Source: Desulfonatronum thiodismutans (GTDB taxonomy: Bacteria > Desulfobacterota > Desulfovibrionia > Desulfovibrionales > Desulfonatronaceae). Taken from it: DNA of 38,465 nt. Location: NCBI RefSeq assembly GCF_000717475.1, contig NZ_JPIK01000027.1, positions 1-38,465 on the forward strand, written 5' to 3'. The position numbers and the translations under genes are program-made. Every line of letters begins with the position of its first letter. The first letter of the stretch is position 1. Below are positions 24,201 through 31,319 of the stretch, piece after piece. The notes below the pieces were generated by a model. It saw only the letters and a program-made list of their open reading frames with translations. It did no database searches and was not told the DNA's origin.

Positions 24201-24464
24201 CTGCAACTCACCGGAGAACACCCCGTAATCCAGCCCCGGCTGCCTGAACACTGGCAAAAGCTGTCCTTCCGCTTCCAACTCCAGCGGACCTGGTACGATG
24301 TGGAACTGGAGCACGGTCGAGCAAGGTTGTCCATCACCGGCCGCGAGGGCGAGGAGCGGACCATCGGCCTGGACGATAAGACCTTCCACCTACTGCCGGG
24401 CCGATGCACCGAAGCCGATTTTCCGGACGATCCCATGCCCATGGATTGGAGGATCGAAGTATGA
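21267..24464 (+). CDS. HAD (beta-phosphoglucomutase-like) domain fused to GH65 glycoside phosphorylase/hydrolase
   Basis: A 1065-residue fusion. Residues about 5-240 are a HAD domain like beta-phosphoglucomutase: nucleophile Asp12 in FDLGGV, motif II GITSSS, Lys in EKPHPD and the VVDDALAG acidic motif. The usual second Asp (DxD) is Gly14, so mutase activity is doubtful. Residues about 250-1055 are a glycoside hydrolase family 65 enzyme: N-terminal beta-sandwich, (alpha/alpha)6 barrel with catalytic Glu746 in GPDEFHE, and the SHGSTLSKVVHAV segment. GH65 members split trehalose, kojibiose or maltose by phosphorolysis or hydrolysis; the MYPWQTADGGDEETQE region resembles trehalose-directed relatives. 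GGAGGA precedes the ATG. It overlaps the shikimate kinase gene by ATGA. Confidence 0.9.
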   Translation: MTGTQPKAAIFDLGGVLTSTDHLHAKAWEQILNPFLENVAEKEGSPFRPFDPQGDYRNHLERRPGFEGALSFFKSRNIEPPYGRPDDSADAQTIHGLCRRKNDLFLEMLNTHGPKIIDSSVELLKALKNDGFQIGITSSSLNCDCILKLAGLEGLYDVRMDDEMAREQGLREKPHPDMLLAATKAMGRYPGECLVVDDALAGVQAGRAGNFGMVVGLARNGEGEMLRQFGADMVLGDLSETCPEDILAWFERELPQDGWKLDYVGLDRGDEKLRETLTTVGNGYIGTRGCFEGERASFYHYPGTYMAGIFNRVPSMVHDKEIFNNDFVNCPNWLPVEFKIGNGKFLSPLQMELLSYKQELDLRRGVLQRTMICRDVHGLITRIRSERLASMAEAHLCALRFELTPINYSAPITMRVSLDGNVENANVPRYSQLTSKHLELMHSGRTSSGVCLRVKTTGSGYQIHMEAQNRLLEENKLLSPERKVFKNDAEIGEELRFHAHENRTYALEKIVAVYSSLDGVQDLGSAAANLAGKQASYAKVLSAHERAWAALWDKADIRIQGDRFIQRTTRLHIYHLLTTASPHNRRLYTGMPARGLHGEAYRGHIFWDEIYILPFFDLHFPEISRSLLLYRYHRLDGARKYAGQYGYKGAMYPWQTADGGDEETQEIHYNPAGKTWDPDLSRRQRHVSIAIFANVWRYVNWSKDERFLRDYGAEMLLEIARFWADIARFDPETGRYHIEGVMGPDEFHEKLPGSEEPGIKDNAYTNVMVVWLLERALELVERLPAATMKKLRDQIGFDPSETEKWRDMIHKLNVLLSPEGIIHQFDGYMDLKELDWDAYRRRYYDIHRMDRILKAEGDSPDHYKLAKQADVLMMYYLLDPDEVAHILRELGHEIDDPLELLQKNYDFYEPRTSHGSTLSKVVHAVVSYFIHSDAGTWRWFVEAMKSDVYDTQGGTTKEGIHTGVMAATLDIILRCFAGLQLTGEHPVIQPRLPEHWQKLSFRFQLQRTWYDVELEHGRARLSITGREGEERTIGLDDKTFHLLPGRCTEADFPDDPMPMDWRIEV

Positions 24465-25075
24465 GTAGATTCATTCAGAACACAATTCAGGTGGGCGATC
24501 CTGAACTCAGGATGGTCCACGACAAAGGGGCGCGAAAAAAAGCCGTCTTTGATCCGCAAGCCACCAATATTTTCCTGGTCGGGCTCCGGGCCAGCGGCAA
24601 GTCCACCCTGGGTAAACCCCTGGCTCAGCGCCTGGATATGCGCTTCGTGGACACCGACGTTCTGGTTCTGGACAAGGCCGGGCGGAGCATCGCCGACATC
24701 GTGGCCGCGAACGGCTGGGACGCCTTCCGCGGCCTGGAGTCCGAGGTCCTGCGGGAGGTCTGCGCCCGACGCGGCCAGGTCGTAGCCACCGGAGGCGGCA
24801 TGATCCTGGCTGCGGAAAATCAGAAGCTGATCCAGCAATCCGGAACGACCTTTTTTCTGATGGCCGACATATCCACCCTGCTCGGACGATTGAACGCGGC
24901 CCCAGACACGGACCACCGCCCGCCCCTCACGAACCTGACTCCGGAGCAGGAACTGATCCAAAGCAATATCCAACGCGGCCCGATTTACATGAATTTGGCC
25001 GACCATATCCTGCACACCGAGGACAGTCTTGAGCACACCTTGCGAGACGCGCTTGACAAGCTGGACGTCCGGTGA
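24461..25075 (+). CDS. aroK: Shikimate kinase
   Basis: A 204-residue kinase that phosphorylates shikimate at O3 in aromatic amino acid synthesis. After an unusual N-terminal extension of about 35 residues, the P-loop GLRASGKSTLG (about 41-51) is followed by VDTD for substrate and Mg binding, a FRGLESEVL segment and VATGGGMI. The lid Arg is in DHRPPLT. The extension and the overlap with the GH65 gene are odd, because other aromatic pathway genes are absent here. The ATG at 24461 overlaps the upstream stop (ATGA) and has GGAGGA before it. Confidence 0.92.
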   Translation: MSRFIQNTIQVGDPELRMVHDKGARKKAVFDPQATNIFLVGLRASGKSTLGKPLAQRLDMRFVDTDVLVLDKAGRSIADIVAANGWDAFRGLESEVLREVCARRGQVVATGGGMILAAENQKLIQQSGTTFFLMADISTLLGRLNAAPDTDHRPPLTNLTPEQELIQSNIQRGPIYMNLADHILHTEDSLEHTLRDALDKLDVR

Positions 25076-25211
25076 AACCTAACTTGAGAAGAGATCGGAT
25101 GTCGATTTTGACAAAAATGCAAACTTTCTCCGCCACGCAGCCGCGGAGTATACATTTTTGAAGAGTATTTCTCGAGCCAACATGAAAGAACATCCTTCAC
25201 GCTCCTTGTTT

Positions 25212-25232
25212 CCATGACTTTTTCCATCATGG
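25212..25232. promoter_or_regulatory. Inverted repeat in the glnA leader
   Basis: CCATGA (25212-25217) and TCATGG (25227-25232) are inverted across 9 bases, about 60 bp before glnA. The 216-bp gap 25076-25291 is AT-rich and should contain the glnA promoter, but I find no convincing -35/-10 or -24/-12 pair. Confidence 0.25.
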
Positions 25233-25291
25233 CCCTGAACTTGAATACCCCTATCATCATTGCACAAATTTAACATTCGGAGGATTTCCGC

Positions 25292-26638
25292 ATGACCGAC
25301 TCACCCGTATTCAACTGCAAAAACGCCGACGACGTGATGAAGGCGGTACGCGACTACAATGTCAGCTTCGTTCAATTCTGGTTCGTGGACGTCATCGGAA
25401 CGCTGAAGAGCTTTCAGATCACCATCAGTGAATTGGAAAACGCTTTTGAAGAAGGCATGGGCTTCGACGGATCCTCCATTCTCGGCTTCGCCCGGATCCA
25501 CGAAAGCGACATGGTCGCCATTCCGGACCCGACCACCTTTCAGATGGTGCCCTGGCGGCCCATGGACCGTCCGGTGGCTCGGATGTTCTGCGACATCAAG
25601 AACCCCGACGGAACACCCTACGTCGCGGACAGCCGATACGTTCTCAAGCGCATCCTGAGCAAAGCCGCGGAAAAGGGCTACACGTTCTACGTCGGCCCGG
25701 AACTTGAATTCTTCCTGTTCGACTCCGCCCACGAACCGATCATCATCGACCAGGGCGGATACTTTGACGCTCCGCCTCTGGATCTGGGCAACGACGTCCG
25801 TCGGGACATCATCTTCGCCCTGAACCGCATGGGCATCACCGTGGAGTACAGCCATCACGAGGTGGCCCCCAGCCAGCACGAGATCGACCTGCGCTATGCC
25901 GAGGCCCTGCACATGGCCGACATCGCCGTGACCTACAAGGTCGTGTGCAAGGAGATCGCCCGCAAACACGGCTGTTACTGCTCCTTCATGCCCAAACCCA
26001 TCTTCGGCCAGAACGGCAGCGGGATGCACACCCACCAGTCCTTGTTCAAGAACGGCAAGAACATCTTTCACGACGCCAACGACAAGCATTTTCTCAGCGC
26101 CGAATGCAAAAGCTACATCGCCGGCCTGCTCAAACACGCCCCGGAGTTCTGCGCCGTCACCAACCAATGGGTGAATTCCTACAAGCGGCTGGTTCCCGGC
26201 TACGAAGCCCCGGTCTACCTGGCCTGGGCCCGCCGCAACCGCTCTTCCCTGGTCCGGGTGCCGCTGTACAAACCCGGCAAAGAGGTCGCCACCCGCGTGG
26301 AACTGCGCTCCCCGGACCCGGCCTGCAACCCCTACCTGGCCTTCGCCGTGATGCTCGCCGCCGGGCTCAAGGGCATGGAAGAAAACTACAAACTGCCGGA
26401 CCCAGTGGAAGAGGACATCTTTGAAATGTCCGCCAAAGAGCGCTCCCAGCACCATATCGACGCTTTGCCGGGCAGCCTCGGCGAAGCCGTGGCCGTGCTG
26501 GAGCAAAGCTCTCTGCTCAAGGAAGCCCTGGGCGAGCATATCTTTTCCAAGTTCATCGAAAACAAGAAAAAGGAATGGGACGACTACCGTATCCAGGTGT
26601 CCCAGTACGAGATCGACCGTTACCTGCCCCTGCTGTAG
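25292..26638 (+). CDS. glnA: Type I glutamine synthetase (GSI-alpha-like)
   Basis: A 448-residue enzyme that condenses glutamate and ammonia with ATP. The beta-grasp domain has MGFDGSSILGF; the catalytic domain has GPELEFFLF, HHEVAPSQHEID, the ATP-site FMPKPIFGQNGSGMHTHQS and ELRSPDPACNPYL. The C-terminal region reads NYKLPDPVEEDIFEMS and lacks the NLYDLP tyrosine adenylylated in GSI-beta enzymes, so control by GlnE is unlikely; feedback or protein-protein control is more probable. GGAGGA lies 7 bases before the ATG. It is monocistronic, with a strong terminator behind it. Confidence 0.97.
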   Translation: MTDSPVFNCKNADDVMKAVRDYNVSFVQFWFVDVIGTLKSFQITISELENAFEEGMGFDGSSILGFARIHESDMVAIPDPTTFQMVPWRPMDRPVARMFCDIKNPDGTPYVADSRYVLKRILSKAAEKGYTFYVGPELEFFLFDSAHEPIIIDQGGYFDAPPLDLGNDVRRDIIFALNRMGITVEYSHHEVAPSQHEIDLRYAEALHMADIAVTYKVVCKEIARKHGCYCSFMPKPIFGQNGSGMHTHQSLFKNGKNIFHDANDKHFLSAECKSYIAGLLKHAPEFCAVTNQWVNSYKRLVPGYEAPVYLAWARRNRSSLVRVPLYKPGKEVATRVELRSPDPACNPYLAFAVMLAAGLKGMEENYKLPDPVEEDIFEMSAKERSQHHIDALPGSLGEAVAVLEQSSLLKEALGEHIFSKFIENKKKEWDDYRIQVSQYEIDRYLPLL

Positions 26639-26690
26639 ATCGAACGGACCGTCTTTTGCCGACTGGTCAATTCGATCAAGCCGGAAAACA

Positions 26691-26735
26691 AGAACGCCCC
26701 GGTTCCTTGGAAGGAACCGGGGCGTTCTCGTTTTT
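26691..26735 (+). terminator. Strong intrinsic terminator of glnA
   Basis: A perfect 16-bp stem (26691-26706 with 26713-26728; AGAACGCCCCGGTTCC and its complement) with a 6-nt loop is followed by CG and TTTTT (26731-26735). It also separates glnA from the convergent lipoprotein gene. Confidence 0.95.
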
Positions 26736-26762
26736 AGCGGAACCTGTAAGATCCGATATCAA

Positions 26763-27203
26763 TCAGCGGGAAAACTCTACCTGGGATGGTACCGAACCCA
26801 ACCCGCGATGGACATTCATCCCAAGCAGTCGCCATCGGTACGAGGCATCCGGGTCCCATTCACAAAACATAATCCGGATCACTCCATTCTGGCGTTTGAA
26901 CTCGCTGGATCCGTCGCCCAGGAGAACCCTCTCAGTTGCCTTAAAGGGGCAGTCCGGGCAGTCCTCCGCGGCGTCCATGCGCATCCATTCCAAATAGACG
27001 AATCCGAGCTTGTTGGCGGCCCCATGCACCAAGGCTCTGGCGTCCAGACACGCTCCCTGGCGCTGGTGCTGGATTTGCCCCCAGGAAAAACGGTCTTCGT
27101 CCAGTCGCGGCTCGGGCCAGCCTTTCTTGCCGCATCCCGCGCTGAGCGTCAGGAGACTCATCGCCACGAAACAGATCAGGTACCATCGTCCAAATTTCAA
27201 CAT
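26763..27203 (-). CDS. Small lipoprotein, unknown function
   Basis: A 146-residue protein with a lipoprotein signal: hydrophobic residues 7-21 and lipobox SAGC (Cys24) followed by GKKGWPEP. The mature part contains CLDARALVHGAANKLGFVYLEW, a CPDCPF motif and FCEWDPD; it has four Cys, possibly in disulfides, and no recognised domain. Composition suggests a compact periplasmic domain that might interact with partners through a fibronectin-like fold, but this is guesswork. AAGGTGA precedes the ATG at 27203. It diverges from lptD, sharing a 211-bp upstream region. Confidence 0.75.
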   Translation of the reverse strand: MLKFGRWYLICFVAMSLLTLSAGCGKKGWPEPRLDEDRFSWGQIQHQRQGACLDARALVHGAANKLGFVYLEWMRMDAAEDCPDCPFKATERVLLGDGSSEFKRQNGVIRIMFCEWDPDASYRWRLLGMNVHRGLGSVPSQVEFSR

Positions 27204-27414
27204 GCTCACCTTTAAAACCTCCACGGCTTCAAAACATCGACGAGACTTGCGGCCAAATCGCGCAATCGTACTGGAAACGCCCCCCAAGGTCCATGGACGC
27301 TTCTCTAATCCATGTCCCAACTGGAAACAAGACATTCTTTACTCAAATCCTGAAACGGATTAAGGGAATGCAGCTTTGTCATCATCCTGCTTCCGCCAAG
27401 GAGTCTTTTTTCCC

Positions 27415-29820
27415 ATGACGAACTCTTTCCCCTTTCCTCGCCGACCCGTCGCGCTCCCCCGAACCGTGGCCCTCGGTCTGGCCCTGGCCCTGCTCTGCCT
27501 GCTGCTTGCCTGGCCGCGCTCCGGAAACGCCCAGTCCATGTTCCAGCAGGAGCTTTCCGTGAGTTCCGAGCTTCCCTGGACTTTGGAAGCCGATCGGGTC
27601 GAGTCTTTGCAAGCCGAACAGATTTTCGAAGCTCAGGGCAATGTACTGATCCGACAAGGCCCGAATCAGATCCAGGCGGACACGGCCCGTTATTTTCGTG
27701 AAACCGGCTTCGCTCTTCTCAACGGCAACGTCCGGATCGAATGGGACGGCGACGTCCTCGTAGGCGAGCAGGCGGACTTTGATCTGCTGAACAACGTCGG
27801 CTGGGTGACGGACGGAGAAATGTTCCTGGCCCAGGACCACGTGTATATTCGCGGAGAGCTTCTGGAAAAGCGCTGCGATCAAACCTACGCCTTCAGAGGG
27901 GCGCATCTCACCACCTGCGACGGACCCGTTCCGGCGTGGTCCATCAAAAGCAGCGAGGGCGAAGTCACCACCGGCGGCTACGCCCAGATGTGGCACCCCC
28001 GCTTTCAGGTCAAGGATACACCCGTTCTCTACTCACCGTACATGATTTTTCCGGTCAAGACCGAACGCCAAAGCGGCTTCCTGATCCCCGAGCCGTCCTT
28101 CAGTTCCCGCTTGGGAGCCGGTCTCAACCTGCCCTACTACTGGGCCATTGATGAGGAACAGGATGCCACGTTCTACGTCAACATGATGAGCAAACGCGGC
28201 GTGATGACCGGCATGGAGTACCGCCATTTCACCAACCTGGACTCTAAGGGCGTCTGGCAGGCCGACTGGTTGCTGGACTCCGAAACCGCCCCCACGGAAG
28301 CAGGCGAGGACCCCCAATTTCGCGGTGACGGGCTGAATCGCCCCAATGAGCATCGCTACTGGATTCGTGGCAAATACGACGGCTACCTGGGTGACCCCCA
28401 ATGGCGGACCAAGCTGGACCTGGACATGGTCTCGGACCAGAACTACCTGCGCGAATTCAAACACGGCTATACCGGTTACACCAGGGTCCATAACAACATG
28501 CTCCGCGATTTCGGCCGGGGGATGAGAAATATCGACTCGTTATACCGGAGCAACGCCGTGGAACTCAGCCGCGACTGGAGCCAGGTCGGATTCCGCGGAG
28601 CAATGTACTACACCCAGGCCCTCCAGTACTGGACCGACAACAACCCCAGCAACGAGAACCCCACCCTGCAGCGCCTCCCGGAGTTGAACCTGGACTTCTA
28701 CAAGACCCGCATCGGAGAGACTCCGTTTGAGCTGGAGGCCAAAACCCAAGCGGTCTATTTCTGGCGTGAAAAAGGGACCACCGGTGCCAGGGCCGAAGTA
28801 TATCCACGCCTCAGCCTGCCCTGGAACACCGGCTTCGGCACCGTGACCCCCAGCGCAGGCTGGCGACAAACCCTGTACGCCATTGACAAACACCAGCAAG
28901 TTCGTGGAATTCCGGACAGCGTCGACGAATCCAAGGACTTCAACGAACGCGGAATTCCGGATTTCCGTGTGGATGCCTTCACGTCCCTGTTCAATATTTT
29001 TGATTTCGACAAGCAAGACCGGGTCACGCCGACCCTGGACAATGTCGGCAATACGCACTGGACCAGAATGAAGCACACGATCCAGCCCGAACTGACCTAC
29101 AGGTATATTCCGCACGTGGACCAGGACGAAAACCCGGTTTTCATCGGTGCCGACCGAATTGGAAAGCGTAATCAGCTCTCCTACACCCTGCACAACATCT
29201 TCAATCGGCGCATGGACCAGGTCGAGCGACGCGCCGGGACCGAAGATACCCTGCTTACCGAGGACATGCTCCGGGTCAGGACCACCTACCGCAACTTCCT
29301 GCGGGTTCGCTTCGATCAGTCCTACGACTTCGAAGAGGCCGACAGGGACGACAACCTCGATACCTACGAGCGACGCCCTTTCTCCGACATCCGAACGGAC
29401 GTGGTCTTTTCGCCGGGAGAATACATCGATTTGGTCACTCGATCCTGGTATTCGCCCTACATGAACACCATCACCCAGCATGAACACATGCTGCAGGGAA
29501 GCTATCCCGGTATGGGCTCAGCCTATTTCGGGTTCGACTTCCGCTCCGAAGTCACCGACGACATCTGGCGCCGGAACCAGCGCAAACGCGAGATCCTCCG
29601 CGTCGGCGGCCTGGTCCATCTGCCTCGGGGCTGGTTCGCGCGAGCGGACTTCAAGCGCGACCTGTTGGCCAAGGAGGATCTCGAAAAACTCTTTGGCATC
29701 GGCTTCTCCCACCAATGCTACTTTTTGGATTTCCTCTTCTCCCAGACCCAGGACGAAGACCGCTTCGAGCTGCGAATTTCCCTTAAAGGCTTGGAGGACA
29801 TGCTGGGCCTGGGCTTTTAA
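27415..29820 (+). CDS. lptD: LptD, outer-membrane LPS-assembly protein
   Basis: An 801-residue protein that inserts LPS into the outer leaflet together with LptE. A signal peptide (about 1-40, ending GNAQS) is followed by an LptA-like OstA beta-jellyroll (about 55-190; EADRVESLQAEQIFEAQGNV, YFRETGFALLNGNVRIEW). A large beta-barrel fills the rest (about 215-801) and ends in Phe, as outer-membrane barrels do. Family Cys pairs are represented by CDQTYAFRGAHLTTC and one Cys near the C-terminus. The ATG at 27415 has AAGGAG 11 bases upstream; longer in-frame starts would need TTG. lptE follows after a 126-bp palindromic element. Confidence 0.94.
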   Translation: MTNSFPFPRRPVALPRTVALGLALALLCLLLAWPRSGNAQSMFQQELSVSSELPWTLEADRVESLQAEQIFEAQGNVLIRQGPNQIQADTARYFRETGFALLNGNVRIEWDGDVLVGEQADFDLLNNVGWVTDGEMFLAQDHVYIRGELLEKRCDQTYAFRGAHLTTCDGPVPAWSIKSSEGEVTTGGYAQMWHPRFQVKDTPVLYSPYMIFPVKTERQSGFLIPEPSFSSRLGAGLNLPYYWAIDEEQDATFYVNMMSKRGVMTGMEYRHFTNLDSKGVWQADWLLDSETAPTEAGEDPQFRGDGLNRPNEHRYWIRGKYDGYLGDPQWRTKLDLDMVSDQNYLREFKHGYTGYTRVHNNMLRDFGRGMRNIDSLYRSNAVELSRDWSQVGFRGAMYYTQALQYWTDNNPSNENPTLQRLPELNLDFYKTRIGETPFELEAKTQAVYFWREKGTTGARAEVYPRLSLPWNTGFGTVTPSAGWRQTLYAIDKHQQVRGIPDSVDESKDFNERGIPDFRVDAFTSLFNIFDFDKQDRVTPTLDNVGNTHWTRMKHTIQPELTYRYIPHVDQDENPVFIGADRIGKRNQLSYTLHNIFNRRMDQVERRAGTEDTLLTEDMLRVRTTYRNFLRVRFDQSYDFEEADRDDNLDTYERRPFSDIRTDVVFSPGEYIDLVTRSWYSPYMNTITQHEHMLQGSYPGMGSAYFGFDFRSEVTDDIWRRNQRKREILRVGGLVHLPRGWFARADFKRDLLAKEDLEKLFGIGFSHQCYFLDFLFSQTQDEDRFELRISLKGLEDMLGLGF

Positions 29821-29878
29821 TCGTCCTCGCAAACTCCGACGCACCACCCTTAACTGAGTGTTGAAGAAGTCCTTATCC

Positions 29879-30004
29879 ACAGTCCGTTCAAAAAACCCAA
29901 GAGTGAGGAGCATAAAAAGTTCAAGGTCGAAGCGTATTTATTCATACGCGAGAGTTTGAACTTTTTGTAGCGACGCAGCAATTGGGAGTTTTTCAACGGA
30001 CTGT
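29879..30004. repeat. MITE-like nested inverted repeat between lptD and lptE
   Basis: Terminal arms ACAGTCCGTT (29879-29888) and AACGGACTGT (29995-30004) extend inward with mismatches (CAAAAAACCCAA facing TTGGGAGTTTTTC). A second pair, AAAAAGTTCAA (29914-29924) and TTGAACTTTTT (29956-29966), and a central GCGTAT/ATACGC pair complete a cruciform of about 126 bp. It has no coding capacity and fills most of the 214-bp lptD-lptE gap, like a miniature inverted-repeat element. No target-site duplication is obvious. Confidence 0.75.
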
Positions 30005-30034
30005 TAACCTCCGACAACGCAAAGGACAGCAAGC

Positions 30035-30532
30035 ATGCAACGCACTTTCTCATACCTGACATTCGGCCTCTTCCTCCTTCTGCTGGGTTGCGGCTACCAC
30101 TTCAGCGCCAGCGCCCCGATCACGCTCCCCAGCGGGGTGGTGAACATTCATATTCAGGAAGTGGACAACCCAACCCTGGAAGCCTGGATCGATCCCTATC
30201 TCCGCACAAGATTCCGCGATGAATTCACCCGCCGCGCCCAAGTGAACTGGGTCGACGCGGACCAGGCGCAAGCACACGTCGTCCTGCGAGTCATCGCCTA
30301 CTCCACGGACACGGAACTCTCCGGAGCTCAGGATCAGACGCTCACCGAGCGCGCCACCGTCATTCTGGAGACCGAGTTTCTCAGCGCGGTGGACGGCTCG
30401 CGGATATGGTCCTCCGGCCATATTTCCGACTACGAAACGTTCGAAACCGGAACCAATGAAGTCGCCGCCGGTGAACGGGCTATTGAGAACGCCATCCGCC
30501 GCACGGCCGACGCCCTGGGCGCGGACTATTGA
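30035..30532 (+). CDS. lptE: LptE, LPS-assembly lipoprotein
   Basis: A 165-residue lipoprotein that plugs the LptD barrel in the outer membrane. The lipobox LLGC (Cys19) is followed by GYHFSA, the hallmark start of mature LptE. The LptE fold appears as an early PSGVVNIHIQEVDNPTLE strand, an amphipathic helix at residues 50-70, and a conserved tail with AAGERAIENAIRRTADAL. Length matches the family. AAAGGA lies about 9 bases before the ATG. Position behind lptD supports the assignment; a shared bidirectional terminator lies between it and convergent lptA. Confidence 0.9.
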   Translation: MQRTFSYLTFGLFLLLLGCGYHFSASAPITLPSGVVNIHIQEVDNPTLEAWIDPYLRTRFRDEFTRRAQVNWVDADQAQAHVVLRVIAYSTDTELSGAQDQTLTERATVILETEFLSAVDGSRIWSSGHISDYETFETGTNEVAAGERAIENAIRRTADALGADY

Positions 30533-30550
30533 AAAATCCCCGATTAAATT

Positions 30551-30594
30551 GCGAAAAAAAAGGCGGCTCCGGAAGGAGCCGCCTTTTTTTTCGC
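30551..30594. terminator. Bidirectional terminator between lptE and lptA
   Basis: GGCGGCTCC (30562-30570) and GGAGCCGCC (30575-30583) form a perfect stem with GGAA loop, flanked by eight A on the left (30554-30561) and eight T on the right (30584-30591), then mirrored GCG/CGC ends. It serves both convergent genes. Confidence 0.95.
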
Positions 30595-30619
30595 GAAAAC
30601 CACCGCTTCAATATGTCGA

Positions 30620-31141
30620 CTACGGGGCGGGCGGCGCCATGAAAATGGCTTGAACCCGCTGGCTCTCACCGCCCTCCACCACTCCGCGATTGTCTTCCAG
30701 GTGATACGTGATCACTTTGCCGCTGATGGAGCTTTCGCCGTCCTTGAGCACGGGGTTGCCTTCCATGACCACGACGCCGCGTTTGGTCCAATACGTGGCC
30801 TTTTCGCTGGTTCCCACCTGCTTGTCGCGCTCGATGCGCACGGAGCCTTCGGCCAGCAGCTTCTCGATGTCCTGGGAGCCGTCCGGGCCCATGGACATTT
30901 GCCCTTGCTCTCCGGAAGATTCCATGAACACCGTCAGCTTGTCGCTCCAAATCTGGAAGTCTTCACGGTCCACATGAACATTGCCTCGAAAAATGACGGT
31001 ATTGTTTTCCTGAACATAATCCATCTGGTCGGAAAGGATCTTCACCGGAACTTGCCCCTGACCTTGGGCCTGAGCCTGGCCGAGCATGGTGAAACACGCC
31101 AAGGCCAGACCGATCGCTATGATTTTCACTGATCGTAACAT
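30620..31141 (-). CDS. lptA: LptA, periplasmic LPS transport protein
   Basis: A 173-residue protein that bridges inner and outer membranes as part of the LPS export filament. A signal peptide (1-26, cleavage near AQAQG) is followed by the OstA-like beta-jellyroll: ILSDQMDYVQENNTVIFRGNVHV, the WSDKLTVFM strand, a KLLAEGSVRIERDKQVGTSEKATY repeat, and VVVMEGNPVLKDGESSISGKVITYHLEDNR. AGGAG lies about 9 bases before the ATG at 31141; an ATG at 31159 is possible but has no binding site. It is 178 bp downstream of lpxB on the same strand; that gap shows no terminator. Confidence 0.93.
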   Translation of the reverse strand: MLRSVKIIAIGLALACFTMLGQAQAQGQGQVPVKILSDQMDYVQENNTVIFRGNVHVDREDFQIWSDKLTVFMESSGEQGQMSMGPDGSQDIEKLLAEGSVRIERDKQVGTSEKATYWTKRGVVVMEGNPVLKDGESSISGKVITYHLEDNRGVVEGGESQRVQAIFMAPPAP

Positions 31142-31319
31142 CTCGCTGTTCTCCTGCATTGAGGTTGAATTGACTGGAACTGCTGGTGCCTTGCAAGGAA
31201 GCCCACGTAAAGGCACTGTGAAAAACAGCTACTCTGGAATCATCGCTGATGTAAAGCACCAAGAAATGGTCTTGGCCGCGCAGCCACTCTCTTGCCAATG
31301 GCTTGGCCCAAACCGAAAA

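Noticed and set aside
22083..24389. A 768-codon minus-strand frame opposite the GH65 gene
   Set aside because: It is a composition artefact antisense to a clear enzyme, with repeated low-complexity QVVHHQHV-like sequence and no domain.
25107..25153. TTGACA near 25107 and TATACA near 25148 as a glnA promoter
   Set aside because: They are not spaced as a -35/-10 pair and neither has a proper partner at 16-18 bp.
25230..25246. TGGCCCTGAACTTGAA as a sigma-54 promoter for glnA
   Set aside because: The invariant GC of the -12 element is missing (TTGA instead of TTGC).
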